In this document: in pieces, positions 1-6,766 of the stretch
Layout: each line of letters begins with the position of its first letter
How positions within the stretch are numbered: position 1 is the first letter of the stretch
Assembly: GCA_902470265.1 (NCBI GenBank)
Contig: CABRFW010000038.1
Coordinates: 1 to 11,107 of the forward strand
DNA length: 11,107 bases
Direction: 5' to 3'
From: an uncultured Collinsella sp.
GTDB taxonomy: Bacteria; Actinomycetota; Coriobacteriia; Coriobacteriales; Coriobacteriaceae
The notes under the pieces: generated by a model
Databases searched by the model: none
What the model saw: the letters and a program-made list of their open reading frames with translations, nothing else
Told to the model about the DNA's origin: nothing
Position numbers and translations under genes: made by a program

Positions 1-9
1 TTCTTTCCG

Positions 10-15
10 TACAAT
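10..15 (+). promoter_or_regulatory. Possible -10 box for the ABC transporter operon
   Basis: The hexamer TACAAT lies 35 nt upstream of the first ATG of the transporter operon and differs from TATAAT at one position. The expected -35 position falls outside the window, so only half the promoter can be judged. Transcription would start near position 22 and give a leader of about 30 nt. Confidence 0.35.
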
Positions 16-50
16 AGTTCAACTCGTGTAAACGCAGGGAAGGGACATTC

Positions 51-782
51 ATGGCAGACATGATCGAGATCAAGCATCTCAACAAGTACTTTGGCGACCT
101 GCATGTGCTCAAAGATATCAACCTCACCGTCAAACGCGGCGAGAAGCTCGTAATGATCGGGCCTTCCGGCTCGGGTAAATCGACGCTCATCCGTTGCGTC
201 GATTATCTGGAGGAGCCCACGTCGGGCGAGGTCGTCATCGACGGTACGCCGCTCACCAAAAAGAATCACCTGGAGATGGCTCGCAAGTATAGTTCCATGG
301 TGTTTCAGCAGTTCAACCTGTATCCCAACATGACGGTGCTCGGCAACCTGACGCTCGCGCCCATCAAGCTGCAAAAGAAGAGCAAGGAGGAGGCGACCGA
401 GATCGCCATCGCCGCTCTCAAGCGCGTTGGCATGGCGCATAAGGCCGGCGAGTATCCGCAGAATCTCTCGGGCGGTCAGCAGCAGCGCATCGCCATCGCC
501 CGTGCCCTGTGCACCAAGCAGCCCATCATCCTGTTTGACGAGCCGACCTCGGCGCTCGACCCCGAGATGGTCCAGGAGGTTCTGGACGTTATGATCGAGC
601 TCGCGCAGGAGGACATCACCATGATCTGCGTGACGCACGAGATGGGCTTTGCGCGCCAGGTGGCCGACCGCGTCATCTTTATGGAGGACGGCCGCATCCT
701 GGAGGAGGGCACGCCCGAGCACTTCTTCGATAACCCCGAGAACCCGCGTTGCCGCGAGTTCCTGTCCAAGATTCTGCACTAG
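51..782 (+). CDS. Polar amino-acid ABC transporter ATP-binding protein (GlnQ/GluA type)
   Basis: This is the ATPase of an amino-acid importer; it binds the cytoplasmic side of the two permeases encoded downstream and drives uptake by ATP hydrolysis. The 243 residues are full length for the GlnQ/GluA/ArtP family. Visible motifs, in order, are Walker A GPSGSGKST (37-45), Q-loop FQQ (85-87), ABC signature LSGGQ (139-143), Walker B IILFDE (159-164), D-loop SALD (167-170) and the H-loop histidine in VTHE (196). The start is supported by purine-rich AGGGAAGGGA at 36-45. It is the first of four genes in the order ATPase, binding protein, permease, permease, which is the order of Corynebacterium gluABCD. 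Glutamate, glutamine or another polar amino acid is therefore the likely substrate, but the sequence does not fix it. Confidence 0.95.
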   Translation: MADMIEIKHLNKYFGDLHVLKDINLTVKRGEKLVMIGPSGSGKSTLIRCVDYLEEPTSGEVVIDGTPLTKKNHLEMARKYSSMVFQQFNLYPNMTVLGNLTLAPIKLQKKSKEEATEIAIAALKRVGMAHKAGEYPQNLSGGQQQRIAIARALCTKQPIILFDEPTSALDPEMVQEVLDVMIELAQEDITMICVTHEMGFARQVADRVIFMEDGRILEEGTPEHFFDNPENPRCREFLSKILH

Positions 783-790
783 GCGCGGTG

Positions 791-1666
791 ATGGACATGA
801 CGGATATGACGAGGGCGGCCATGTCGCGCCGTCACTTTTTGCAGCTGGCGGGCGCCGGCATGCTTGCGCTGACGGGGACCGCGCTTACCGGTTGCGGCAA
901 CTCCACCAGCGGCGAGGACTCCGACAAGGGGTCCAAGCTTGCGGCCATCAAGTCGCGCGGCCATCTGAATGCCGGCGTTAAGAAGGACGTTCCCGGCTAC
1001 GGTTATTACGACACCGCCAAGGACCGCTTTGAGGGCATGGAAGTCGATTTGTGCTACCAAATCGCCGCTGCCGTCTTTGGCGTGAGCTACAAGGAGGCCC
1101 GTGCCCAGGAGCTTGTCGAGTTTACCGACGTAACGCCCAAGACGCGCGGCCCGCTGATCGATAACGGCCAGCTTGACGTGGTCGCGGCGACCTACACCAT
1201 CACCGACGAGCGCAAGAAGAGCTGGGATTTCTCGACGCCGTACCGCACCGACTACGTGGGACTCATGGTCAAGAAGCGTTCGGGCTTTACCTCGATTGAG
1301 GACCTGGACGGCAAGGTCATTGGCGTGAGCCAGGGTGCTACCACGCAGGGCCTGATCGAGCAGATGATTAAGGACAATGGCTTTAGCTGCAAGCCCGAGT
1401 TTAGGGCCTTTAGCGGCTATCCCATCATCAAGAGCTCGCTCGATGCCGGCAATATCGACGTCTTTGCCATGGACCGCTCCACGCTGGCCGGTTACATGAA
1501 CGAGACCGTTGAGCTGTTGCAGCCCGAGGTCAAGTTTGGCGAGCAGGGCTACGGCGTGGCGACCAAGAAGGGCTGCGACCTTTCGGCCGTGGTCGACCAG
1601 GTGATTTGCGATCGCCTGGCCGACGGCTGGCTCGACCAAGAGGTCAAGACCTGGGGTCTTGTATAG
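791..1666 (+). CDS. Amino-acid ABC transporter substrate-binding lipoprotein with Tat-type signal
   Basis: This is the extracytoplasmic binding protein of the importer, family 3 (PBPb/SBP_bac_3). From the ATG at 791 it has 291 residues. The N-terminus carries a twin-arginine motif SRRHFLQ (12-18), a hydrophobic stretch, then a lipobox LTGC (32-35). This predicts Tat export and lipid anchoring at Cys35. The mature part has the family segment DERKKSWDFSTPY and the second-lobe entry GKVIGVSQGATTQ. The start is uncertain. ATG 791 lies 8 nt after the ATPase stop and has a weak AGG. ATG 821 (MSRRHF) has a better GAGG at 811-814 with a 6-nt spacer. The frame stays open back to 749, inside the ATPase gene, but that start is unlikely. 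The family is firm; the ligand is inferred only from operon type. Confidence 0.9.
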   Translation: MDMTDMTRAAMSRRHFLQLAGAGMLALTGTALTGCGNSTSGEDSDKGSKLAAIKSRGHLNAGVKKDVPGYGYYDTAKDRFEGMEVDLCYQIAAAVFGVSYKEARAQELVEFTDVTPKTRGPLIDNGQLDVVAATYTITDERKKSWDFSTPYRTDYVGLMVKKRSGFTSIEDLDGKVIGVSQGATTQGLIEQMIKDNGFSCKPEFRAFSGYPIIKSSLDAGNIDVFAMDRSTLAGYMNETVELLQPEVKFGEQGYGVATKKGCDLSAVVDQVICDRLADGWLDQEVKTWGLV

Positions 1667-1691
1667 GCGCATCGTCCAAGGAAGGAATCAA

Positions 1692-2438
1692 ATGCTCGAA
1701 GGATTATTTGACGCCGACCGCTGGTCGACGACATTTCAAAACATGGGGCCCTTCTGGGAGGGCTTTGGCGTGACACTGCAGGTGGTCGTTGCCGGTCTGC
1801 TGCTGTCGCTGGTGCTGGGCACGCTGCTGGGCGTGTTCTCTACCACTCGTTCGCGCGTGCTGCGCGCCATAAGCCGCGTGTACGTGGAGTTTTACCAGAA
1901 CACCCCGTTGCCCGTGCAGGTGCTCTTTATGTACATGGCCGGTCCGCAGTTTTTGCAGGCCATAACTGGTGCCGATCAGCCGGTGCGTATCGCGCCGTTC
2001 ATGCTGGGCTTCTTGGGCGTGGGCCTGTATCACGCTGCCTACATTTCGGAGGTCATCCGCACTGGTATCGAGGCGGTTCCGCGCGGTCAGATGGAGGCGG
2101 CCCAGAGCCAGGGCTTCACCCGTGCGCAGGCCTACTGGTACATCGTGCTGCCCCAGACATTCAAGATCATTCTGCCGCCGCTGTGTAACCAGGCGCTCAA
2201 CCTGGTCAAGAACACGTCGGTGCTGGCGCTTGTGGCCGGCGGCGACCTTATGTACCGTTCCGACAACTTTGTGAGTCTGTACGGTTACCTGCAGGGATAC
2301 ATCGTCTGCTGCCTTATGTACTTCATCATCTGCTTTCCGCTCGCCATGCTGGTGCAGTGGCTCGAGCGCCGCTCCAAGGAGCGTCCGCGCGGCGTGAGCC
2401 TGGCCGAGCTGGGGCTCGACAACGTAGAGGAGGCCTAG
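1692..2438 (+). CDS. Amino-acid ABC transporter permease (GluC/HisM type)
   Basis: One of two membrane permeases of the importer, 248 residues, with several hydrophobic segments; the first strong one is VVVAGLLLSLVLGTLLGVF. The cytoplasmic EAA loop that docks to the ATPase begins at Glu135, with EAAQSQGFTRAQAYWYIVLP. The segment YVEFYQNTPLPVQV is typical of the His/Glu/Gln/Arg permease family (HEQRo). I chose the ATG at 1692 because AAGGA at 1682-1686 is well spaced from it. An in-frame ATG at 1659 would overlap the end of the binding-protein gene and has no ribosome binding site. The gene follows the binding protein by 25 nt and is followed by the second permease after 3 nt, so the genes are surely co-transcribed. 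Confidence 0.93.
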   Translation: MLEGLFDADRWSTTFQNMGPFWEGFGVTLQVVVAGLLLSLVLGTLLGVFSTTRSRVLRAISRVYVEFYQNTPLPVQVLFMYMAGPQFLQAITGADQPVRIAPFMLGFLGVGLYHAAYISEVIRTGIEAVPRGQMEAAQSQGFTRAQAYWYIVLPQTFKIILPPLCNQALNLVKNTSVLALVAGGDLMYRSDNFVSLYGYLQGYIVCCLMYFIICFPLAMLVQWLERRSKERPRGVSLAELGLDNVEEA

Positions 2439-2441
2439 CGC

Positions 2442-3080
2442 ATGGAAATCTTCAACGCGACCAACCTGCTCTACATTTGGGGCGGCTTTGTTAAGACAAT
2501 CGAGATCTCGGCGCTGTCGATTTTTTTCTCGCTCATCTTTGGCACGGTGCTGGCGCTCGTTAAAAGCTATGCGCCCCGCCCATTCCGTATTTTGGTGAGC
2601 GCCTATATCGAGCTGTTCCGTTGCACGCCGAACCTGCTGTGGATCCTGTTTATCTACTTTACGGTGCAGGGTTTGGACATTGTGATTTCGACCATCGCCT
2701 TCACGCTGTTTACCAGCGCTGTTATGGCCGAGATTGTGCGCGGCGGTCTCAACTCGATTCCGCGCGGCCAGTTTGAGGCAGCGCAGAGCCAGGGCTTCGG
2801 CTTCTTTGCCACCATGCGCTACATCATTCTGCCGCAGACGTTTAAGACGATTATTCCGGCGCTGTTTAGCCAGTGCACGACCGTCATTAAGGACAGCTCG
2901 TATCTTTCGGGCATTAACGTGGCCGAGCTCATGTACACGGCAAACGTCGTGATGGCCCATGCGATCGACCTCTCGCAGGTGCTTATGCTCTACGGCCTGG
3001 TATTTGCGATGTACTTTGTGCTCAACTTTGGTATCTCGCTGCTGGTGAGGGCATATCAACGCCGTATCGTAGCCGCATAG
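2442..3080 (+). CDS. Amino-acid ABC transporter permease (GluD/HisQ type)
   Basis: Second permease of the importer, 212 residues, expected to pair with the preceding one as a heterodimer. Hydrophobic segments are seen at the N-terminus (IFFSLIFGTVLALV), in the middle (LLWILFIYFTVQG) and at the C-terminus (GLVFAMYFVLNFGISLLV). The EAA loop starts at Glu112, with EAAQSQGFGFFATMRYIILP, and closely resembles that of its partner. The start is well supported: GAGGAGG at 2427-2433 lies inside the end of the upstream gene, 8 nt before the ATG, so translation of the two permeases is probably coupled. A long imperfect hairpin begins at the base right after the stop codon. Confidence 0.93.
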   Translation: MEIFNATNLLYIWGGFVKTIEISALSIFFSLIFGTVLALVKSYAPRPFRILVSAYIELFRCTPNLLWILFIYFTVQGLDIVISTIAFTLFTSAVMAEIVRGGLNSIPRGQFEAAQSQGFGFFATMRYIILPQTFKTIIPALFSQCTTVIKDSSYLSGINVAELMYTANVVMAHAIDLSQVLMLYGLVFAMYFVLNFGISLLVRAYQRRIVAA

Positions 3081-3186
3081 TCCTGCTTCCCCAAGCACGG
3101 CACCTTGCCCCTCAATCGTCGCTTGCGTACATTTAGTACGCGGCGCTCCTCTTTCGGGGCAATCTGCCGCACTTGGGAAACCAGGA
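3081..3186. repeat. Long imperfect palindrome after the transporter operon
   Basis: Two 31-nt arms, 3081-3111 and 3156-3186, are complementary at 25 of 31 positions. Between them sits a second perfect stem, GCGTAC (3125-3130) and GTACGC (3136-3141), with loop ATTTA. The structure starts at the first base after the permease stop. It could end or stabilise the transporter mRNA. There is no U-run after the right arm, so it is not a standard intrinsic terminator; a dispersed palindromic repeat of the REP/BIME kind is an equally good reading. Confidence 0.7.
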
Positions 3187-3251
3187 CGGTCGTAAGTGAC
3201 AAAATGGGAATCAGGAATCGCCTATTTCTCATTTGTTAGAAAGGAATCGCG

Positions 3252-3875
3252 ATGAGCGATCTGGAGAACAAGAAGAGCCCCGTGGTCATTACCATCGCGC
3301 GCGACTTCGGTGCCGAGGGCCACGAGATTGGCCGTATCCTCGCCGATGAGCTGGGGATTCCGCTGTACGATAACGAGCTGCTGGTGCGTGCGTCGCTGCG
3401 CGCGGGCGAATCGCTCGATAAGATGGCCGCCTATGACGAGCGCCTGGCTGTGGAGAACATGGCGTTTCTGCCCGACCGCTACGATGCGCGCTCGTACTCG
3501 GACAAGTTGTTCCAAAAGATGAGCCAGGTGATTTTGGATCTGGGCGAGACCGAGAGCTGCATTATCGAAGGCCGCCTGTCCGATTACCTGTTGCGTAACA
3601 ATCCCAACCACATTGCCGTGTTGGTGACCGCTCCCTTTGAGGACCGCGTCGAGATCGTGCGCAAGAAGCGTGGCCTTAACAAAAAGAAGGGCGCCAAGCT
3701 GGTCAAGCAGCAGCAGAAGGCGCGCGAGGCGTTCTATAAGCGCTACAGTGCCGGAAAGTGGAAGATGACGAGCGGCAAGGACATCGTCGTCAACCGCGCC
3801 AAGCTGGGCCGCGAAGGCTGCAAGGACGTCATCGCCGCAGCCTACCGCTACAAGGTGGCCCAACTCGAAGGCTAA
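3252..3875 (+). CDS. Cytidylate kinase-like family protein
   Basis: A 207-residue P-loop protein of the cytidylate-kinase-like family (the PF13189 type). This family is related to, but distinct from, canonical CMP kinase (Cmk). The N-terminus reads VVITIARDFGAEGHEIG, where the usual Walker A is replaced by the family's RxxGxxGxxI version, followed by LADELGIPLYDNELL. Later parts include CIIEGRLSDYLL, an Arg/Lys-rich lid (RKKRGLNKKKGAKLVKQ) and IVVNRAKLG near the C-terminus, as expected for a nucleotide-kinase fold. AAAGGA at 3240-3245, 6 nt before the ATG, supports the start. The gene stands alone between the hairpin at 3081-3186 and a terminator hairpin at 3885-3922. The real phosphate acceptor is not known from sequence. 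Confidence 0.85.
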   Translation: MSDLENKKSPVVITIARDFGAEGHEIGRILADELGIPLYDNELLVRASLRAGESLDKMAAYDERLAVENMAFLPDRYDARSYSDKLFQKMSQVILDLGETESCIIEGRLSDYLLRNNPNHIAVLVTAPFEDRVEIVRKKRGLNKKKGAKLVKQQQKAREAFYKRYSAGKWKMTSGKDIVVNRAKLGREGCKDVIAAAYRYKVAQLEG

Positions 3876-3884
3876 CCAATCAAA

Positions 3885-3928
3885 ACCACCACAAGGGGGA
3901 CAGGCACCTTTGTGGTGGTTTTTGTTTT
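3885..3928 (+). terminator. Hairpin terminator of the kinase-like gene; first copy of a 38-bp inverted repeat
   Basis: AACCACCACAAGG pairs with CCTTTGTGGTGGTT around a loop of about 10 nt, followed by TTTTTGTTTT on the + strand. It lies 9 nt after the stop codon at 3875. This is a good Rho-independent terminator. The 38-bp hairpin 3885-3922 recurs in inverted orientation at 4217-4254 with one mismatch. Confidence 0.8.
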
Positions 3929-3979
3929 AGGCCGAGGGGAAGGCCTTGGCGGCAGTGCCTATCCTCGGCTTTTGCAAAA

Positions 3980-4196
3980 TCTCGATCTGTAACACCAAGC
4001 CAGCGAAAAAGGCTCTAACTGTTACAGATTTAGATGAACCGTTCGGCCGTCAGCCTAACGTCTCGATCTGTAACACGCAGCGGGAGATTTGGCCTCTTAC
4101 TGTTATAGATCAAGATGAACGGGCGAAGCGCCGACATAATGTCTCGATCTGTAACAACTACGGGGCTCAACGGGGCTTACCTGTTACAGATCGAGA
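3980..4196. repeat. Three tandem hairpin units with an exact 81-bp period
   Basis: Each unit has a 15-nt left arm TCTCGATCTGTAACA, identical in all three (3980-3994, 4061-4075, 4142-4156). It is followed by exactly 25 nt of variable loop, then a right arm like TGTTACAGATCGAGA (4020-4034, 4101-4115, 4182-4196). The third unit is a perfect 15-bp palindrome, and the first two right arms carry two changes each. The right arm and the next left arm are separated by 26 nt of variable sequence. Seen as DNA, this is six 15-nt motifs of alternating orientation every 40-41 bp. Seen as RNA, it is three equal stem-loops in a row. No gene or function is recognised. Confidence 0.9.
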
Positions 4197-4216
4197 CAAA
4201 CCGGTCGGCCGAGTCC

Positions 4217-4254
4217 AAAACCACCACAAAGGTGCCTGTCCCCTTTGTGGTGGT
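4217..4254 (-). repeat. Second, inverted copy of the CCACCACAAAGG hairpin
   Basis: The reverse complement of these 38 bases matches 3885-3922 at 37 of 38 positions. The copy is itself a hairpin and, read on the - strand, is followed by only four T residues. It may act as a second terminator for transcripts leaving the gltA-like gene. The two copies enclose the tandem hairpin array like terminal inverted repeats of a 370-bp element. Confidence 0.85.
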
Positions 4255-4270
4255 GGGGCGGTCGGCATAG

Positions 4271-4308
4271 AAAAAGTCCCCGCCGGGCGTGTGCTCGACG
4301 GGGACTTT
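4271..4308 (-). terminator. Intrinsic terminator of the nfn/gltA operon
   Basis: On the - strand AAAGTCCCCG (4299-4308) pairs perfectly with CGGGGACTTT (4273-4282) around a 16-nt loop, and the T-run continues to 4271. It lies 28 nt after the stop codon of the gltA-like gene. Confidence 0.9.
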
Positions 4309-4336
4309 GCCGTTTGATGGCTAGCGCTGAGGGTGA

Positions 4337-5746
4337 TTACTCGCCCAGCAGGCTCTTGGTGATGGAAGCGGCGGCCTTCTTGCCGGCGCCCATCGCCAGA
4401 ATGACCGTAGCGGCACCGGTGACGATGTCGCCGCCGGCCCAGATACGGGGATCGGTGGTCTGGCCGGTCTCCTCGTCGGCAACGATGTAGCCCCACTTGT
4501 TGAGCTCCATCTTGCCGCCGATCTTCTTTGCGAAGGGGTTGGCGTTGGTGCCGATAGCCGAGATCGCGACGTCGCAGGGGATCTCCTCGATGGCGCCCTC
4601 GATGGGCACCGGGCGACGACGGCCGGACTCGTCGGGCTCGCCGAGCTCCATCTTCTGGACCTTGACGGCGCACACGGAGCCGTCCTCGCCAGCGACAAAC
4701 TCGAGCGGGGAGACGAGCGGCAGAACCTCGACGCCCTCGGCCTTGGCGTGGTGCAGCTCGGCACGACGGCAAGGCATCTCATCCTCGGTACGACGGTAGG
4801 CGATAATGGCGTGCTCGGCGCCCAGGCGCTTGGCGGTACGGACGGCGTCCATAGCCACGTTGCCGCCACCAAAGACAACGACGTTCTTGCCGTGCTTGGT
4901 GGGGGTGTCGTACTCGGGGAACTTGTTGGCCTTCATCAGGTTCACGCGGGTGAGGTACTCGTTCGCGAAGAAGACGTTGGGCAGGTTCTCGCCGGGGACG
5001 TTGAGGAACTTGGGCAGGCCTGCGCCGGTCGCCACGTAGATGGCGTCGAAGCCCTGCTCGAACAGCTCTTCGGCCGTGGCCATGTTGCCCACGACGGAGT
5101 TGTACTCAAACTTGACGCCCATGTCCTCCAGGCCGTCAATCTCGCGCTTGACGACTGCCTTGGGCAGACGGAACTCGGGGATGCCGTAGACCAGCACGCC
5201 GCCGCCGGTAAAGAAGGCCTCAAAGACGGTGACGTCAAAGCCGTTACGGGCGAGCTCGCCGGCGCAGGTGATGCCGGACGGGCCAGAGCCGACGACAGCG
5301 ACCTTCTTGCCGTTCTTGGGGGCCATCTTGGGCGTAGAGGCGAGCTCGGGGCGGTCACCCAGGAAGCGCTCGAGCTGGCCGATGGCCACGGGCTCGGACT
5401 TCTTACCACGGATGCACTTGCCCTCGCACTGGTTCTCCTGCGGGCAGACGCGGCCGCAGATGGCGGGAAGCATGGAGTCCTCGCGGATGGTATCGAGAGC
5501 GCCGCCGAAGTCCTTCGCGCGGATCTGCTCGATAAAGCGGGGGATGTTGATGTTGACGGGGCAGCCCTCAACACAGAACGGCTTCTTGCAGTTGAGGCAG
5601 CGCTCGGCCTCGGCCAGCGCCATCTCCTCGGTGAAGCCCTTGTCGACGGGGCGGAAGTCGCAGGCGCGCTCGGCAGCCGGCTCCTCGTTATCGGGGGTGC
5701 GGGGCGACTTCATATCGGCAACGAAACGACCGTTAACTAGTGGCAT
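4337..5746 (-). CDS. gltA: NADPH-dependent glutamate synthase small-subunit family (GltA); probable NfnB large subunit of ferredoxin:NADP+ transhydrogenase
   Basis: A 469-residue FAD, NAD(P) and iron-sulfur oxidoreductase, full length. The N-terminus has two [4Fe-4S] ligand sets: Cys50, 53, 58, 62 (CLNCKKPFCVEGCP) and Cys97, 101, 107, 111 (CGRVCPQENQCEGKC). The FAD site is VAVVGSGPSGITCAGELA (149-166). A second dinucleotide fold, VVVFGGGNVAMDAVRTAKR, binds NADP(H). The family is routinely named gltA, the small chain of glutamate synthase. Here no large glutamate synthase chain is nearby, and the gene overlaps an NfnA-like gene by 10 bp. This pairing, in this order, is that of nfnAB/sudBA, which couples NADH, ferredoxin and NADP+. 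Translation is probably coupled to the upstream gene. I favour the NfnB role, but family membership alone cannot decide it. Confidence 0.93.
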   Translation of the reverse strand: MPLVNGRFVADMKSPRTPDNEEPAAERACDFRPVDKGFTEEMALAEAERCLNCKKPFCVEGCPVNINIPRFIEQIRAKDFGGALDTIREDSMLPAICGRVCPQENQCEGKCIRGKKSEPVAIGQLERFLGDRPELASTPKMAPKNGKKVAVVGSGPSGITCAGELARNGFDVTVFEAFFTGGGVLVYGIPEFRLPKAVVKREIDGLEDMGVKFEYNSVVGNMATAEELFEQGFDAIYVATGAGLPKFLNVPGENLPNVFFANEYLTRVNLMKANKFPEYDTPTKHGKNVVVFGGGNVAMDAVRTAKRLGAEHAIIAYRRTEDEMPCRRAELHHAKAEGVEVLPLVSPLEFVAGEDGSVCAVKVQKMELGEPDESGRRRPVPIEGAIEEIPCDVAISAIGTNANPFAKKIGGKMELNKWGYIVADEETGQTTDPRIWAGGDIVTGAATVILAMGAGKKAAASITKSLLGE

Positions 5747-6576
5747 GCGCAGCTCTTTTCCTCATAGGCCTTGAGGGACTCGCCCTCTTCGGAACGGTAA
5801 GCGGCCTGGCGGGCACGAAGGTCATCCCAGTCGACCAGGGTGGCATCGAAGTCGGGGCCGTCGACGCAAGCGAACTTGGTCACGCCGCCCACCTCGACGC
5901 GGCAGCAGCCGCACATACCGGTGCCGTCAACCATGATGGGGTTGAGGGACGCGGTGATGGGGGTGTCGTATTTCTGGGCGGTGAGGGTCGAGAACTTCAT
6001 CATCGGAACGGGGCCGACGCAGAAGACCTGGCTCACGGCCTTGTCCTGCAGCAGGCGCTCCAGCGGAGCGGTGACAACGCCCTGCTCGCCGTAGGAGCCG
6101 TCGTCAGTGGTGATGTGGATGTGGTCCTCGTCGAGGAGCTCGCGGAACTGGTCCTCCATAAGCAGGAGGTCCTTGGTGCGGGCGCCCATGATGGCGTGCA
6201 CCTCGTGGCCGGTCTCGACCAGGTGCTTGGCGACCGGGAAGGCAATTGCCAGGCCGACGCCGCCGCCAATGACGGCGCAGGGGCCCTCGGCCATCTCGGT
6301 GGGAACGCCCAGCGGGCCCACGACGTCGCGCAGTGACTCGCCGGCCTCGTAGGTGGAAAGCATCTCGGTGGTCTTGCCGATCACCATGAAGATGAACTCG
6401 ACCCAGCCCTCGTCACCGTTCCAGCCGGCCAGGGTAAACGGGACACGCTCGCCCGTCTCGTTGGCGCGAACCATGAGGAACTGTCCAGCGTGCGCATGCT
6501 TGGCGATTGCAGGCGCCTCGATGCGGAACTTGAACACCTTCTCCGAGAACTGCGTCTTCTCCAGGATCTTATACAT
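5737..6576 (-). CDS. nfnA: Sulfide/dihydroorotate dehydrogenase-like FAD/NAD-binding protein; probable NfnA small subunit
   Basis: A 279-residue ferredoxin-NADP reductase-type protein. The FAD segment is RVPFTLAG (44-51) and the nucleotide-binding turn is IGGGVGLAIAFP (103-114). Near the C-terminus an Asp-Cys-Cys-Cys set, D217, C222, C225 and C237 in VDGTGMCGCCRV and FACVDGPDFD, fits the unusual Asp/Cys-ligated [2Fe-2S] cluster of NfnA. PyrK, the related electron-transfer subunit, has only Cys ligands there, and no pyrD is next to this gene. Together with the overlapping downstream gene it should form the cytoplasmic NfnAB complex, which bifurcates electrons between NADH, ferredoxin and NADP+. 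AGAGAGGGG just upstream of the ATG supports the start. It is the first gene of its operon and has a -10 box at 6682-6687. Confidence 0.88.
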   Translation of the reverse strand: MYKILEKTQFSEKVFKFRIEAPAIAKHAHAGQFLMVRANETGERVPFTLAGWNGDEGWVEFIFMVIGKTTEMLSTYEAGESLRDVVGPLGVPTEMAEGPCAVIGGGVGLAIAFPVAKHLVETGHEVHAIMGARTKDLLLMEDQFRELLDEDHIHITTDDGSYGEQGVVTAPLERLLQDKAVSQVFCVGPVPMMKFSTLTAQKYDTPITASLNPIMVDGTGMCGCCRVEVGGVTKFACVDGPDFDATLVDWDDLRARQAAYRSEEGESLKAYEEKSCACH

Positions 6577-6681
6577 AGAACCCCTCTCTTGTTAGGGCCG
6601 CCGAACCGTGCCTCCACGGAAATGGACGGTAGCCCGAATAAAACCGTACGCGCACAGGCGTTGTGCAGACATACGGTGCAA

Positions 6682-6687
6682 ATTATA
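6682..6687 (-). promoter_or_regulatory. -10 box of the nfnA-gltA operon
   Basis: The - strand reads GGGTATAATTTGC, a perfect TATAAT. At 17 bp upstream the -35 position reads CGTAAA, a weak match. Transcription would start near 6675 and give a leader of about 100 nt before the ATG at 6576. I see no riboswitch I can name in that leader. Confidence 0.55.
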
Positions 6688-6766
6688 CCCTCATGGACAT
6701 GCTGTTTACGTGTGTCTTCGGCGGTTGGGAGCAGGGTTTATCCACTTTGGCCTACCAAAGGGGGAG

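Larger units (their letters stand above)
3876..4336. other. Intergenic block between convergent genes, packed with hairpins
   Basis: These 461 bases hold no gene I can support. From left to right they contain the hairpin terminator of the kinase-like gene (3885-3922), three tandem 81-bp hairpin units (3980-4196), an inverted copy of the first hairpin (4217-4254) and the intrinsic terminator of the gltA-like gene (4273-4308). A + frame starting at TTG 3946, after GGGGAAGG, stays open for 123 codons. It runs through the terminators, and its repeats differ radically in amino acids, so I do not call it a gene. Confidence 0.8.

Noticed and set aside
779..1672. Open - strand frame of 297 codons opposite the binding protein
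   Set aside because: Antisense shadow of a well-supported gene; no family motif and no ribosome binding site worth naming.
1704..3098. Open - strand frame of 464 codons opposite the two permeases
   Set aside because: It is the mirror of two clear permease genes in high-GC DNA, rich in His, Arg, Gln and Val without any recognisable domain, and it runs through the hairpin at 3081.
3980..4196. CRISPR array
   Set aside because: Motifs alternate in orientation, are only 15 nt long, and there are no cas genes in the window. The units are tandem hairpins, not direct repeats with spacers.
4748..5740. Open + strand frame of 330 codons opposite the gltA-like gene
   Set aside because: Composition is dominated by Val, Ala, Gly, Leu and Asp, typical of the antisense frame of a high-GC gene; the - strand gene has full cofactor motifs.
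6577..6680. Riboswitch in the nfn operon leader
   Set aside because: The leader is long enough, but I find no conserved core of a known class.
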